From contig CALGRR010000105.1 in the NCBI GenBank assembly GCA_937880805.1, positions 1 to 64,000 on the forward strand: a stretch of DNA of 64,000 nt, written 5' to 3'. The notes under the pieces were generated by a model. It was not told the DNA's origin. It was given only the letters and a program-made list of their open reading frames with translations, and did no database searches. Each line of letters opens with the position of its first letter. Position 1 is the stretch's first letter. The translations under genes and the position numbers were made by a program. Of this stretch, positions 25,201 to 33,264 are shown piece after piece. The stretch is from an uncultured Clostridia bacterium. Its GTDB lineage: Bacteria > Bacillota > Clostridia > Oscillospirales > Acutalibacteraceae.

Positions 25201-25838
25201 TTGTCATCCATTGAGCTGTTTCTTGTTCCCGAGGTGCTGGTGTTGATTTTGGTGGGAATAACTCTGCCTTTAAGAAACGGATGGTCGGGGTCAACACCCG
25301 AATCAATAACAGCAACGGTTATTTCCTTAACGGGATAGTTTTTATTCGTTAATGCATTATTCAGCACATCTATTCCTATGTGCTCTGGACCCCACGAAAG
25401 ATATGTGTGCTTTGTTTCTTTTGTATCTGCCTTTTGAGGAATGGGGTAGCCTGCATCTTCAACCGAAGAAGCGGAAATGATGCGGTCAGGCTCAACATAT
25501 TCGATTTCCGAACGGGTTGAGTAGTATTCATATGCTTCTTTTGCCTTCTGCGGATTTTCAAACTGAAGAATCCAAATATCATCATAACCGTTAAGAACGG
25601 AAACCGCATTTCTGCTATCCGGTTTTTTGCTGCTTTTAACAATCAGTCGTGAGGTTGAGAATTCACCGTTATCAATCTGTGAAAGCGTTTTTGAATAATC
25701 AGAGAGCATTTTACCAACGCCCCGTGCAAACTGCGTTGTGTCAGCTTCGGGCACAGCGTTGACGGAGAAAGCCGAAATCGGCAAAACGGCACCGAGAGCA
25801 ACTGTTAAAGCCAGAACGATGCTTAATAACTTTTTCAT
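22278..25838 (-). CDS. secreted subtilisin-like protease with BspA-type leucine-rich repeats
   Basis: A 1186-residue surface protein. Signal peptide, then a propeptide-like region, then an S8 peptidase domain with Asp179 (AVIDSGVD), His215 (DDNGHGTGVAS), oxyanion Asn298 (AAAGNYG) and Ser360 (QNGTSYSAPF). A chitobiase-like beta domain follows (TPDATVYYTTDRSIPT, about 445-510). Next come BspA-type leucine-rich repeats (about 545-890: GDKAFLNCINLKNLF, SNAFENCIALEEVNLP), an Ig-like segment and a Big_2-like domain near 1080-1155. The end is a hydrophobic/basic stretch (FLELLISFTVKAIMFILRK). GGAGG 8 bases before the ATG at 25838 fixes the start; the frame extends to 25868. Likely cell-surface or secreted, degrading or binding host or dietary protein; target unknown. 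Confidence 0.9.
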   Translation of the reverse strand: MKKLLSIVLALTVALGAVLPISAFSVNAVPEADTTQFARGVGKMLSDYSKTLSQIDNGEFSTSRLIVKSSKKPDSRNAVSVLNGYDDIWILQFENPQKAKEAYEYYSTRSEIEYVEPDRIISASSVEDAGYPIPQKADTKETKHTYLSWGPEHIGIDVLNNALTNKNYPVKEITVAVIDSGVDPDHPFLKGRVIPTKINTSTSGTRNSSMDDNGHGTGVASVIADSTLDNIYIKPYKVLDHYKDGTVLSVVAGINCAINDGVDVINLSLCFQENSDILYETIRKALEKDIMVIAAAGNYGTDTPYYPAAYREVIAVSALNKSNIIANFSNYGEMIDFAAPGVQVMVATLNGNTVQQNGTSYSAPFVAALAATLRGIDRNASADEVEEIMKENAVKLAEMDSQIKYGAGLVYAPDPSGGYSPYEKAETPVISITQGFFFETQYVEISCETPDATVYYTTDRSIPTRTNPQAKVYDGTPIAVERTTVITATAYAPNLYRSGLATSSLMIAPYADPGDLVIDENGIITNYTGNKFSISVPEVYNGITVRGVGEAAFKNAELQEVILPDTVTFIDSEAFSENEIIKTVYAKNTTKIGDKAFLNCINLKNLFMGQIAEIGEQSFYYAGKNQYEVYGTTFSLDLSGITSVPDGAFTHSGLGGFEADYLSSVGKDAFSECAAMSTLKINSLSELPDGAFKGCVSLVNAEIGNLSCIPRGAFSTCTNLKHISFPAATQVLSNAFENCIALEEVNLPLAQTVYSNAFSKCESLYWLYLPEMLTFEESLYTEAAPKIYFPPNLLLFSAPKMKKTVMNMFKNTPNIMMIDLSGVENLERFTFRGCNNIFLLGLGSVEHIQKNAFDGSTIMFIDARNLVSTESMPENGGIMLSNRFVESTASVENLTVYGTAGTFVERYANHKGYTFIPIPFVYSELPDYVTENSETVTATAIGFDLEYQWYWNTKKSTEGGTPIKGAVTENYTFTDRDTAPYYYCKITQNDPDKVTSIYTKIITKDSKPADYTAYNEAVKAAQAIDRSLYKDLSELDILLKIDISEYFSCEQNLVDEHTAKIYEAIEALEYNTIKELLLFTFDEELLFLDTTKVIAVATPEDAIPAEVEWSTEDKSIIVVSSEGEVLSIGRGVATVKARVTNIDGSVVENTIEIECRMTFLELLISFTVKAIMFILRKLSLVDIIVF

Positions 25839-25972
25839 TGCTTTTTCCTCCAAACATAGATCCCCCATCTATATTAATAAATTTTAACATAATATATCAA
25901 GCAAATCAATAGTTTTTATTTAAATTGCACAAATATTTTAAAAAGAAATTTTTACAAAGAAAAATAACGGTG

Positions 25973-26001
25973 TTGAAATTCACGGTTTATTGATATATAA
26001 T
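25973..26001 (+). promoter_or_regulatory. promoter for the nitroreductase gene
   Basis: TTGAAA at 25973-25978 and TATAAT at 25996-26001, 17-base spacing, 39 bases before the ATG. The remaining divergent gap 25839-25972 is AT-rich with no other clear signal. Confidence 0.75.
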
Positions 26002-26040
26002 ACAGATTGTTAAAATAAATAATTCCGAAGGGAGAATACT

Positions 26041-26610
26041 ATGCTTAAGGATTTGGTTTTGAAAAACCGTTCATACAGAAGATTTTATCAGAATGAAGAA
26101 ATTTCTTTTGAAACATTAAAGGAGCTTATAGATTTGGCAAGAAACACCGCAGCCTCGGTGAATTTTCAGGTGCTAAAATACAAGCTTGTGAATGAAAAAG
26201 AAGAAAATAGAAAAGTTTTTGAAAATCTTGCCTGGGCAGGTCTTTTGAAAGAATGGAAAGGCCCCGAAGAGGGAGAAAGACCTTCCGCATATATAATTGT
26301 GCTTTGTGATAAAACAATCAGCCAGAGTAAGCCCATAGATGTCGGTATTGCGGCACAAACAATTCTTCTCGGTGCAACCGAAAAGGGCCTCGGCGGCTGT
26401 ATGTTCGGCAGCATCAGGCGTGAAAAGCTTGCTGAGGATTTTGGAATTGACACAGAAAAATACTCAATTGAGCTTGTTATTGCACTCGGAAAGCCCAAAG
26501 AAACCGTAAAGCTTGTTGATTTGCCCGAAAGCGGTTCAACTGCTTATTACAGAGATGAAAACGGTGTTCACTATGTGCCCAAACGCTCACTTGATGAAAT
26601 TATTTTATAA
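26041..26610 (+). CDS. nitroreductase-family flavoprotein
   Basis: A 189-residue FMN-dependent oxidoreductase of the nitroreductase superfamily. The N-terminal NRSYRRFYQNEEIS segment is the FMN-phosphate contact (R-S-x-R), followed by TAASVNFQVLKY; GLGGCMFGSIRREKL near residue 116 is the second flavin segment, and the C-terminal VIALGKPKE is conserved. These enzymes reduce nitro groups, quinones or enones using NAD(P)H; the true substrate cannot be named. Single-gene unit with its own promoter and a strong terminator. Confidence 0.9.
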   Translation: MLKDLVLKNRSYRRFYQNEEISFETLKELIDLARNTAASVNFQVLKYKLVNEKEENRKVFENLAWAGLLKEWKGPEEGERPSAYIIVLCDKTISQSKPIDVGIAAQTILLGATEKGLGGCMFGSIRREKLAEDFGIDTEKYSIELVIALGKPKETVKLVDLPESGSTAYYRDENGVHYVPKRSLDEIIL

Positions 26611-26614
26611 AAGC

Positions 26615-26650
26615 AAAAATCCCTCGACTTCGGTCGAGGGATAATTTTTT
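26615..26650. terminator. bidirectional terminator between nitroreductase and the purine pair
   Basis: CCCTCGAC (26621-26628), TTCG loop, GTCGAGGG (26633-26640), flanked by AAAAAT and ATAATTTTTT. It overlaps the last codons of the convergent formyltransferase by 2 bases. Confidence 0.92.
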
Positions 26651-27833
26651 AATGGTGGAAAAGACGCATACCTGTGAAGCACATTACCATACCGTGCTTG
26701 TTGCAGGCACCGATAACGTTATCGTCACGGATTGAGCCGCCGGGCTCTGCGATATATGTTACACCGCTCTTTGATGCTCTTTCAATGTTGTCGCCGAAGG
26801 GGAAGAATGCATCGCTGCCGAGAGCAACGCCCTTGATTGTTGCAAGGTAAGCCTTCTGCTCTGCCTTTGTGAAGGGTTCGGGCTTCTCTGAGAAAAGAGT
26901 CTGCCATACGCCGTCTGCAAGAACATCTTCGTATTCATCGGAGATATAAACATCAATGGTGTTATCTCTGTCGGGTCTGCCTACTGTGTCAAGGAAGGGA
27001 AGATTGAGCACCTTTTCGTGCTGACGGAGATGCCAGATATCTGCCTTATTGCCTGCAAGTCTTGTGCAGTGAATTCTTGACTGCTGGCCTGCACCAACAC
27101 CGATTGCCTGGCCGTCAACTGCATAGCAAACGGAGTTTGACTGTGTATATTTAAGAGTGATGAGTGAAATTATAAGGTCACGCTTTGCACTGTCGGGCAT
27201 TTCTTTGTTTTCTGTAACAATATTTGCAAGAAGCTCATTGTTGATAACAAAATTATTTCTGCCCTGCTCAAAGGTGATGCCGTAAACCTGTTTAACCTCC
27301 TGAGGTGCGGGAACATAATCGGGGTCAATCTTAACGATATTATAGTTGCCGTTTCTCTTGCTCTTGAGAATTTCAAGTGCTTCGGGCTCGTAGCCGGGAG
27401 CTATAACGCCGTCGGATACCTCTCTTTTGATAAGCTTTGCGGTTGTAACATCGCAAACATCAGAAAGAGCAATCCAGTCACCGAATGAGCTCATTCGGTC
27501 GGTGCCTCTTGCTCTTGCGTAAGCAGTTGCAAGGGGAGATTCGTCAAGACCTTCAATATCGTCAACAAAGCAAGCCTTCTTGAGCTTATCGCTCATTTTG
27601 ATGCCTACTGCAGCTGATGTGGGGCTGACATGCTTGAATGATGTTGCGGCGGGCATACCGAGAGCTTCTTTAAGCTCCTTAACAAGCTGCCAGCTGTTGA
27701 ATGCATCAAGGAAATTGATGTAGCCGGGTCTGCCGCTGAGAATTTCAATGGGAAGCTCGCTGCCGTCTGCCATATAAATCTTTGCAGGCTTCTGATTGGG
27801 GTTACAGCCGTATTTAAGTTCAAATTCTTTCAT
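26649..27833 (-). CDS. purH: stand-alone AICAR formyltransferase (PurH formyltransferase part)
   Basis: Transfers a formyl group from 10-formyl-tetrahydrofolate to AICAR to give FAICAR, the ninth step of purine synthesis. The 394 residues cover only the formyltransferase module; the IMP cyclohydrolase half of normal PurH (about 500-530 aa) is absent and supplied by the PurO-type gene 11 bases upstream. Visible family segments include LKYGCNPNQKPA, SFKHVSPTSAAVG with the catalytic Lys-His, and YTQSNSVCYAVDGQAIGVGAGQQSRIHC. The last segment ends SDAFFPFGDNIERA and AEPGGSIRDD. Cotranscribed from a ZTP-riboswitch-controlled promoter. Confidence 0.93.
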   Translation of the reverse strand: MKEFELKYGCNPNQKPAKIYMADGSELPIEILSGRPGYINFLDAFNSWQLVKELKEALGMPAATSFKHVSPTSAAVGIKMSDKLKKACFVDDIEGLDESPLATAYARARGTDRMSSFGDWIALSDVCDVTTAKLIKREVSDGVIAPGYEPEALEILKSKRNGNYNIVKIDPDYVPAPQEVKQVYGITFEQGRNNFVINNELLANIVTENKEMPDSAKRDLIISLITLKYTQSNSVCYAVDGQAIGVGAGQQSRIHCTRLAGNKADIWHLRQHEKVLNLPFLDTVGRPDRDNTIDVYISDEYEDVLADGVWQTLFSEKPEPFTKAEQKAYLATIKGVALGSDAFFPFGDNIERASKSGVTYIAEPGGSIRDDNVIGACNKHGMVMCFTGMRLFHH

Positions 27834-27844
27834 CGCTATTCTCC

Positions 27845-28564
27845 TTATTTATTCTTGTTAATCATTCTGCTTTCATATTCGCCGGTTTCAAGGTCAATGA
27901 ATCTTACATAGATTGAAATCTTGTTCTGCTCATTGAGATTTTCCCAGATGCAGTTTGTGAATTCATCAATATCATTGGGAATGGCAACTCTTTCGGGCTC
28001 ACCGGTGAAGGTGGGAATGGGGTTGCCGTCGTGATTATATGTGTGAATAAAATGTCCGAGACCGCAAAGGGAAGCATAGTTAAATGTGTATCTGTTGCAG
28101 GCTGTGCCTTCTTCATCTGCACTCTTGAGAATGCTCATCTTATATGTGAAATCGGCACCGTTGAAGGTCATCATACCGCTGATTCTGGGAGTCCAGTTGG
28201 GTCTGTCGGGCTCAAATTCTCTTGTTTCAAGAGCCTGCTCAAAGGTTTTGCCCTCTTTAACAAAATCATAGATTGTGTCGGTCTGGTCGCCGTTTGTTAC
28301 GATAAGATTGTTACCGATAACTCTGACGGGGGAATAAATAATGAGTGAAGGGTCCTCTACCTTTGAAGCATCAAAGGGATGAATAACAATTTCGTCACCC
28401 TGCTCAATAAAAACTCTGTTGCGGCTGTTTTCGCTTCTGCCCATAATGAAATAAGCGGTAACTGCCTTTTTGCCGTCGGCACTCTTGCCAATGACGATGC
28501 CTCTGCCAACATAAGTGTTGTCTTTGATAAGCTCGCCGATGTTGTTGATTTCGTAGATACCCAT
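27845..28564 (-). CDS. purO: IMP cyclohydrolase, PurO type
   Basis: Closes the ring of FAICAR to IMP, the last step of purine synthesis. The 239-residue protein starts with NTYVGRGIVIGKS and continues with YFIMGRSENSRNRVF, PNWTPRISGMM and NYASLCGLGHFIHTYNHDG, which I recognise as the archaeal-type PurO/IMP cyclohydrolase family unrelated to PurH. It stands 11 bases upstream of a PurH protein that lacks its own cyclohydrolase domain, so the two together replace bifunctional PurH. The leader carries a ZTP riboswitch, whose ligand is the phosphorylated form of the pathway intermediate AICAR. Confidence 0.9.
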   Translation of the reverse strand: MGIYEINNIGELIKDNTYVGRGIVIGKSADGKKAVTAYFIMGRSENSRNRVFIEQGDEIVIHPFDASKVEDPSLIIYSPVRVIGNNLIVTNGDQTDTIYDFVKEGKTFEQALETREFEPDRPNWTPRISGMMTFNGADFTYKMSILKSADEEGTACNRYTFNYASLCGLGHFIHTYNHDGNPIPTFTGEPERVAIPNDIDEFTNCIWENLNEQNKISIYVRFIDLETGEYESRMINKNK

Positions 28565-28585
28565 TCTCTGTCATCCTTTCTTTTT

Positions 28586-28690
28586 AAAAAAGGCAGTCTT
28601 ACCCGAAAAGATAAGACTGCCCAGACGGTCGGCTTTTATAAGATTCTTTGCTCCTCGGCAGTGCTCTGCCATAATCCGTCAGTAACAAAA
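28586..28690 (-). promoter_or_regulatory. ZTP (pfl) riboswitch with overlapping terminator
   Basis: Read on the minus strand the leader has ACTGACGGATT (28673-28683), a GGCAGAGCACTGCC hairpin followed by GAGGAG, and the conserved GCCGACCGTCTGGGC (28619-28633). These are the hallmarks of the ZTP/pfl aptamer. The GGGC end is shared with the 5' arm of an intrinsic terminator, GGCAGTCTTA paired with TAAGACTGCC (28592-28621) and a T-run. Ligand binding should therefore prevent termination and switch on purO-purH when folate is short and AICAR phosphates build up. Confidence 0.88.
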
Positions 28691-28711
28691 AACCTTTTCA
28701 ATTACCAATAA

Positions 28712-28740
28712 ATTTTACCATAAGGTAAATTTTTTGTCAA
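28712..28740 (-). promoter_or_regulatory. promoter for purO-purH, with a dyad in the spacer
   Basis: On the minus strand TTGACA (28735-28740) and TAAAAT (28712-28717) with 17-base spacing. The spacer and -10 hold AAATTTACC-TTAT-GGTAAAATT, an 8-of-9 inverted repeat that could be a repressor operator. The promoter lies immediately beyond the MATE stop codon. Confidence 0.8.
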
Positions 28741-28743
28741 TAT

Positions 28744-30102
28744 TTATATTTTGATTTTGGGCTTTTTCCATTTGCCGCTTGCAACATATATTGCACCCAC
28801 AATTATTGATGCAAACGATGCAAGACCCGTGGCAATGCCAACTCCGTTAAAGCCCATAGATGTGAGGTTAACCATAATATAAGCAAACGGAACTCTCACA
28901 AAAATTGAACTGAAGCAAGCGTTGAACAAGGCGAAGTTCGTGTAGCCCGCACCGATTGCAAGTCCGTTCATACAGAAAACAAACGGAACAAAAAGATAGT
29001 CAAGAGCGATAAATCTAAGATATTCCGTGCCAACTTCTATAACATCGGGGTTTGTATCAAAAAGAGAAATGATTTGCTGCGGGAAAAGCTGAACAAGAGC
29101 AAAAACAAAAATGGTTATTCCGAAAGCAATTCCCATTCCCGTAAGCATTGTTTTCTTTGCTCTTTCCGTTTCACCCGCACCGATATTCTGACCTGCCATT
29201 GATGAAACGGCACTGCTCATTGCAAGGGCGGGGAGAACTGCAAACGAGTTTACCTTGCCGCCGATACCCTGGCAGGCTGAAGCAATATCTGCATTGGGAA
29301 GCGAATTTACAAGAGCGGTAAGAGTGAGGAATGAAAACGAAATAACAACCTGCTGAACAGAAGAGGGCAAGCCGATTTTAAGCAGCATTTTTGCTTTTTC
29401 TTTATCGATTTTAAAATCACTCTTTTGGTATCCCGTGAAGAAATGATTTTTAAAAAGGTAAAGGAGCGAAAGAATAACGCTCAATGCCTGAGCACCTACC
29501 GTTGCATAAGCTGCACCTGCGGCACCCATTTGGAAGGGACCAACAAGGATAATATCACCTATGATATTAACAACCGTTGCAATAAGAACAAAATAGAGAG
29601 GTCTTTTTGAATCGCCCATTCCTCGGAGTATGGCACTGATTACGTTATATGCAAACATAAAAATCAGACCCGCCATACAAATATTATAATAGTTTTCTGC
29701 TTCTATATAAGCAACCTGCGGCGTTTTGAGCACGTCAAGCAGCGTTGTTCCCAGAAGAAGCATAACAACCGTGAATATAACGGCAAGAATCATATAAAGA
29801 GTAAAGAGTGTTCCTATGGTTTTTCTTTGCTCATCAAATTTTTTTGCACCGCCGTACTGCGCGATAAGCACCGTTCCGCCAACGGCAAGACCGAGTGCCG
29901 CACCGGTAACAAGAATGTTAATCTGACTGCCGATATTAACACCCGTTATTCCGTGAGTGCCGCAAAGTCTGCCAACTATAATCATATCGGCAACCGAATA
30001 AAACGCCTGAAGCAGGTTTGAAAGCAAAAACGGGATTGCGAATTTCATAAGCTGCTTTGAAACGCTGCCGCTTGTTAAATCTTGTCTGAATTTATCTGCC
30101 AC
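28744..30102 (-). CDS. MATE-family efflux transporter
   Basis: Integral membrane protein of 452 residues with about 12 hydrophobic segments in two six-helix halves, as in the multidrug and toxin extrusion (DinF/NorM-like) family. MIIVGRLCGTHGITGVNIGSQI at about 40-61 and GGKVNSFAVLPALAMSSAVSSMAGQNIGAG near 275-304 are the paired family segments. It exports cationic drugs or metabolites in exchange for Na+ or H+. Four bases after the tex stop, it is the last gene of the dnaD-dnaI-tex-MATE run. Substrate unknown. Confidence 0.92.
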   Translation of the reverse strand: MADKFRQDLTSGSVSKQLMKFAIPFLLSNLLQAFYSVADMIIVGRLCGTHGITGVNIGSQINILVTGAALGLAVGGTVLIAQYGGAKKFDEQRKTIGTLFTLYMILAVIFTVVMLLLGTTLLDVLKTPQVAYIEAENYYNICMAGLIFMFAYNVISAILRGMGDSKRPLYFVLIATVVNIIGDIILVGPFQMGAAGAAYATVGAQALSVILSLLYLFKNHFFTGYQKSDFKIDKEKAKMLLKIGLPSSVQQVVISFSFLTLTALVNSLPNADIASACQGIGGKVNSFAVLPALAMSSAVSSMAGQNIGAGETERAKKTMLTGMGIAFGITIFVFALVQLFPQQIISLFDTNPDVIEVGTEYLRFIALDYLFVPFVFCMNGLAIGAGYTNFALFNACFSSIFVRVPFAYIMVNLTSMGFNGVGIATGLASFASIIVGAIYVASGKWKKPKIKI

Positions 30103-30105
30103 TTT

Positions 30106-32274
30106 TTATTTCTCCTGTGATTTTTTCTCTTTCATTGTGAGCGAAATACGCTTTTTGGCAACGTCAACCGACATTACCCAAACGGTAACAACCTCTCCGA
30201 CCTTAAGCACCTCGGAGGGGTGTTTTATAAACTTATTTGTTATCTGTGAAATGTGAACAAGACCGTCCTGATGAACGCCGATATCAATGAAAGCACCGAA
30301 ATCCGTAACATTTCTGACTGTGCCTTTAAGCTCCATACCGGGAACAAGGTCTTTCATATCCATAACATCAGTTCTGAGCATCGGAGGGGGAAGCTCATCA
30401 CGGGGGTCTCTTGCGGGCTGAATAAGCTCTTTTACAATATCTTTAAGTGTGGGAACACCAATTCCGAGCTTATCGGCAACCTTTTCTTCGCCGAGAAGAC
30501 CAACCTGACCCGAAATTTTTGAAATTTCTTCACCGCCGATGTCTTTAAGTGAAAAACCGCATATTTCAAGCAGCTCTTTTGCCGCTTTGTAGCTTTCGGG
30601 GTGAACGCCCGTGTTATCAAGAATATTCTTGCTTTCGGGAACTCTTAAGAAGCCTGCACACTGCTCAAACGCCTTTGCACCGAGCTTGGGCACTTTTTTG
30701 AGTTGTGAACGCTCTTTGAATTCACCGTTTTCATTTCTGAATTCAACAATATTCTTTGCAACGGTTGAGTTGATGCCGGAAACTCTTGAAAGAAGGGGAG
30801 CAGAGGCTGTGTTGAGGTCAACACCAACCATATTAACCGCATCTTCGATAACGCCGTCAAGGGCGGCATCAAGCTCTTTGGGCGGCATATCGTGCTGATA
30901 CTGACCAACACCGATTGCCTTGGGGTCAATCTTAACAAGCTCCGCAAGGGGATCCTGAAGTCGTCTTGCGATTGAAACGGCACTTCTGAGAGAAACATCA
31001 AACTGCGGGAATTCCTGAGCCGCAAGCTTTGATGCCGAATAAACCGAAGCACCCGCCTCGCTTACAACCATATATGAAACATCCGCATTTATTTCACGCA
31101 GAATTTCTGCGGCGAAAATTTCAGTTTCCTTTGAAGCTGTGCCGTTACCGATTGAAATGCAGTTTACATTATGCTTTGCAATAAGCTTTTTGATAAGCTC
31201 CTTTGCCTGGTTTCTCTGTGCATCGGAATGTGTAACATATATAACGCCCGTGTCAAGCACCTTGCCCGTGGGGTCAACAACCGCAACCTTGCAGCCCGTT
31301 CTGTAGCCGGGGTCAAGACCTATAACGGTTTTACCCTTTACGGGAGGAGCAAGAAGAAGCTCTTTTGTGTTGAGAGCAAAAACCGAAATTGCCTTTGCGG
31401 CTGCGTTTTCGGTGAGCATATTTCTGATTTCTCGCTCGATTGAAGGATAAATCAATCGCTCATATGCATCCGCACCCGCTTCTCTTACCGTTTCGGTGCA
31501 GGGTGAGCCTTCGGGTTTAAGCGTTGCACTCGTGATAACATTTGCCGCTTTAACCGCATCGAGCGTTACGCTTACTTTAAGGAACTTTTCTCTCTCGCCT
31601 CTGTCTATTGCGAGCACTCTGTGACCTGCAATTTTGCTGACGGGCTCGGAGTAATCATAATACATTGTATAAACGCTTTCGGCTTCCTTATCAGTTGCGG
31701 AGGTTGAAACAACGCCGATAACAGTGAAAAGGTTACGCAGTCTGCGGCGAATATCGGCATCATCCGAAATGTTTTCTGCGATAATGTCCATTGCTCCTTT
31801 GAGTGCATCCTCTGCAGACTCAACGCCTTTTTCTTCATTTATATATTCTGCCGCCATTTCAAGCGGAGCGGGGGAATCTGCCGATTGCTCAAAGATAGCA
31901 TCTGCAAGCGGCTCAAGACCCTTTTCTCTTGCAACGGAAGCTCTGGTTTTTCTCTTGGGTCTGAAGGGTCTGTATATATCTTCAATTTCGGTTATAGTTG
32001 CAGCCTTATCAAGTGCTGCGGAAATTTCATCCGTCAGCTTTTCCTGACCCTCAATAAGTGAACGCACCTCTTCGCGTCTTTTGTCAAGATTGCGAAGGTA
32101 TTCAAGTCTTTCCGAAAGCTCCCTGATAACCTGGTCATCGAGTGTGCCGTGAGCTTCCTTTCTGTATCGTGCAATGAAGGGGATTGTGTTGCCCTCATCA
32201 ATAAGTTTTACCGTGTTTTCAACCTGCCAGGTCTGGAGATTGAACTGTGATGTAAGTTCGCGAATGATATCCAT
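30106..32274 (-). CDS. tex: Tex-family S1 RNA-binding transcription accessory protein
   Basis: A 722-residue RNA-binding protein. From the N-terminus it shows the Tex helical domain (TIPFIARYRKEAHGTLDD), a YqgF/RuvX-like nuclease-fold domain (GLDPGYRTGCKVAVVD), two helix-hairpin-helix motifs (NTASAPLLSRVSGINSTVAKNIVEFRNENG) and a C-terminal S1 domain near residues 645-715 (GMELKGTVRNVTDFGAFIDIGVHQDGLVHISQI). Tex acts in transcription elongation and termination in other bacteria. It follows the DnaI-like gene by 9 bases and precedes the MATE gene by 3 bases. Confidence 0.95.
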   Translation of the reverse strand: MDIIRELTSQFNLQTWQVENTVKLIDEGNTIPFIARYRKEAHGTLDDQVIRELSERLEYLRNLDKRREEVRSLIEGQEKLTDEISAALDKAATITEIEDIYRPFRPKRKTRASVAREKGLEPLADAIFEQSADSPAPLEMAAEYINEEKGVESAEDALKGAMDIIAENISDDADIRRRLRNLFTVIGVVSTSATDKEAESVYTMYYDYSEPVSKIAGHRVLAIDRGEREKFLKVSVTLDAVKAANVITSATLKPEGSPCTETVREAGADAYERLIYPSIEREIRNMLTENAAAKAISVFALNTKELLLAPPVKGKTVIGLDPGYRTGCKVAVVDPTGKVLDTGVIYVTHSDAQRNQAKELIKKLIAKHNVNCISIGNGTASKETEIFAAEILREINADVSYMVVSEAGASVYSASKLAAQEFPQFDVSLRSAVSIARRLQDPLAELVKIDPKAIGVGQYQHDMPPKELDAALDGVIEDAVNMVGVDLNTASAPLLSRVSGINSTVAKNIVEFRNENGEFKERSQLKKVPKLGAKAFEQCAGFLRVPESKNILDNTGVHPESYKAAKELLEICGFSLKDIGGEEISKISGQVGLLGEEKVADKLGIGVPTLKDIVKELIQPARDPRDELPPPMLRTDVMDMKDLVPGMELKGTVRNVTDFGAFIDIGVHQDGLVHISQITNKFIKHPSEVLKVGEVVTVWVMSVDVAKKRISLTMKEKKSQEK

Positions 32275-32283
32275 ATTTTCACC

Positions 32284-33264
32284 TTAAAATGATTTTTTGA
32301 TTTGTCTTATATCTTTTCCGAGGAAAAGCAGAGAAACATAGTTGCCGATTATTCTCGATGTTATTCTTTGTGTATATTTTGCTTCAAGCTCCGTTTCTGT
32401 AAGATTTGTGCTGATGATAACGGGCTTTGAGCAGTTTATTCTTGTGTTAACAATATTATATATAGCGGCTGTGGTGAATTGCGTTGAAAATTCAGAGCCG
32501 AGGTCGTCAATTATCAGCAAGTCACATTCAAGCAGCTCTTTTTCATATTTGTTGCTGTTGCCTGAACCGAATTTTTCTTTTTCAAGAGCTGAAAGAATAT
32601 TGTGTGCAGAGCCGTAAATAACTCTGTAGCCCTTTTCTGCAACAACATTTGCTATTGCAAGCGAAAGATGGGTTTTGCCGAGACCCGTTGCACCGTGCAT
32701 ATAAAGATCCTCGGAGCTTTCATCAAAATCCTCTGCATAGCATTTGCAGTATTCAAGAATTTCGCTCATTCTTTTTCTGGGTGAAACACCAAGGTTTTCA
32801 TCAACGGGAAGGGGATAATAGTCAAGATTGAAATTATCAAATGTGCATTCACTGCTTTGCGAAACTGCCGCAAGCTCATCTTTGGCAAGCTTTTTTAGAA
32901 GCTCTTTTCTGCATTCGCAGGCAAAACCGCCGACAAATCCCGTATCCTCGCACTTCTTGCAGGTGTATGGAGTTTCAAGATAGTTTTCGGGGTATCCGTT
33001 CTGAACAAGAAGCTTTTTGATAAGACTCTGAACGGTCATATTAAGCTCGGCAAGCTCCGCAATATATTTTTCGGCATCCTTTCCCATTCCGAGAGCCTTA
33101 ACAACATCAAGTCCCGTGGAAGAAAGCTGAGCCTCACACTTTGCAATTTCAGGTGTTTTATTCGTTACTTCAAGATGTCTTGCAAGCTGAATTCTCTGAG
33201 CCTTGTTTCTTCTGCTTTCGAGAGTCTGCGTTGCTTTTAAAAGCAATTCATTGCTGTAGCTCAT
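32284..33264 (-). CDS. dnaI: DnaI/DnaC-like helicase loader ATPase
   Basis: A 326-residue AAA+ protein of the primosome. A cysteine-rich zinc-binding segment (CKKCEDTGFVGGFACECRKE) lies at about residues 102-121, as in Bacillus DnaI. The Walker A GATGLGKTHLS is near 190-200, Walker B LLIIDDLGSE near 249-258 and the sensor ISTNLTE near 286-292. It should load the replicative helicase with the DnaD-like protein whose stop codon overlaps its ATG by 4 bases. Gene name by analogy with Bacillus; DnaC is an equivalent label. Confidence 0.9.
   Translation of the reverse strand: MSYSNELLLKATQTLESRRNKAQRIQLARHLEVTNKTPEIAKCEAQLSSTGLDVVKALGMGKDAEKYIAELAELNMTVQSLIKKLLVQNGYPENYLETPYTCKKCEDTGFVGGFACECRKELLKKLAKDELAAVSQSSECTFDNFNLDYYPLPVDENLGVSPRKRMSEILEYCKCYAEDFDESSEDLYMHGATGLGKTHLSLAIANVVAEKGYRVIYGSAHNILSALEKEKFGSGNSNKYEKELLECDLLIIDDLGSEFSTQFTTAAIYNIVNTRINCSKPVIISTNLTETELEAKYTQRITSRIIGNYVSLLFLGKDIRQIKKSF

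Noticed and set aside
26649..27833. PurH truncated by mutation
   Set aside because: The missing cyclohydrolase half is replaced by an adjacent PurO-type gene and the formyltransferase start is well formed, so it is a natural stand-alone enzyme.
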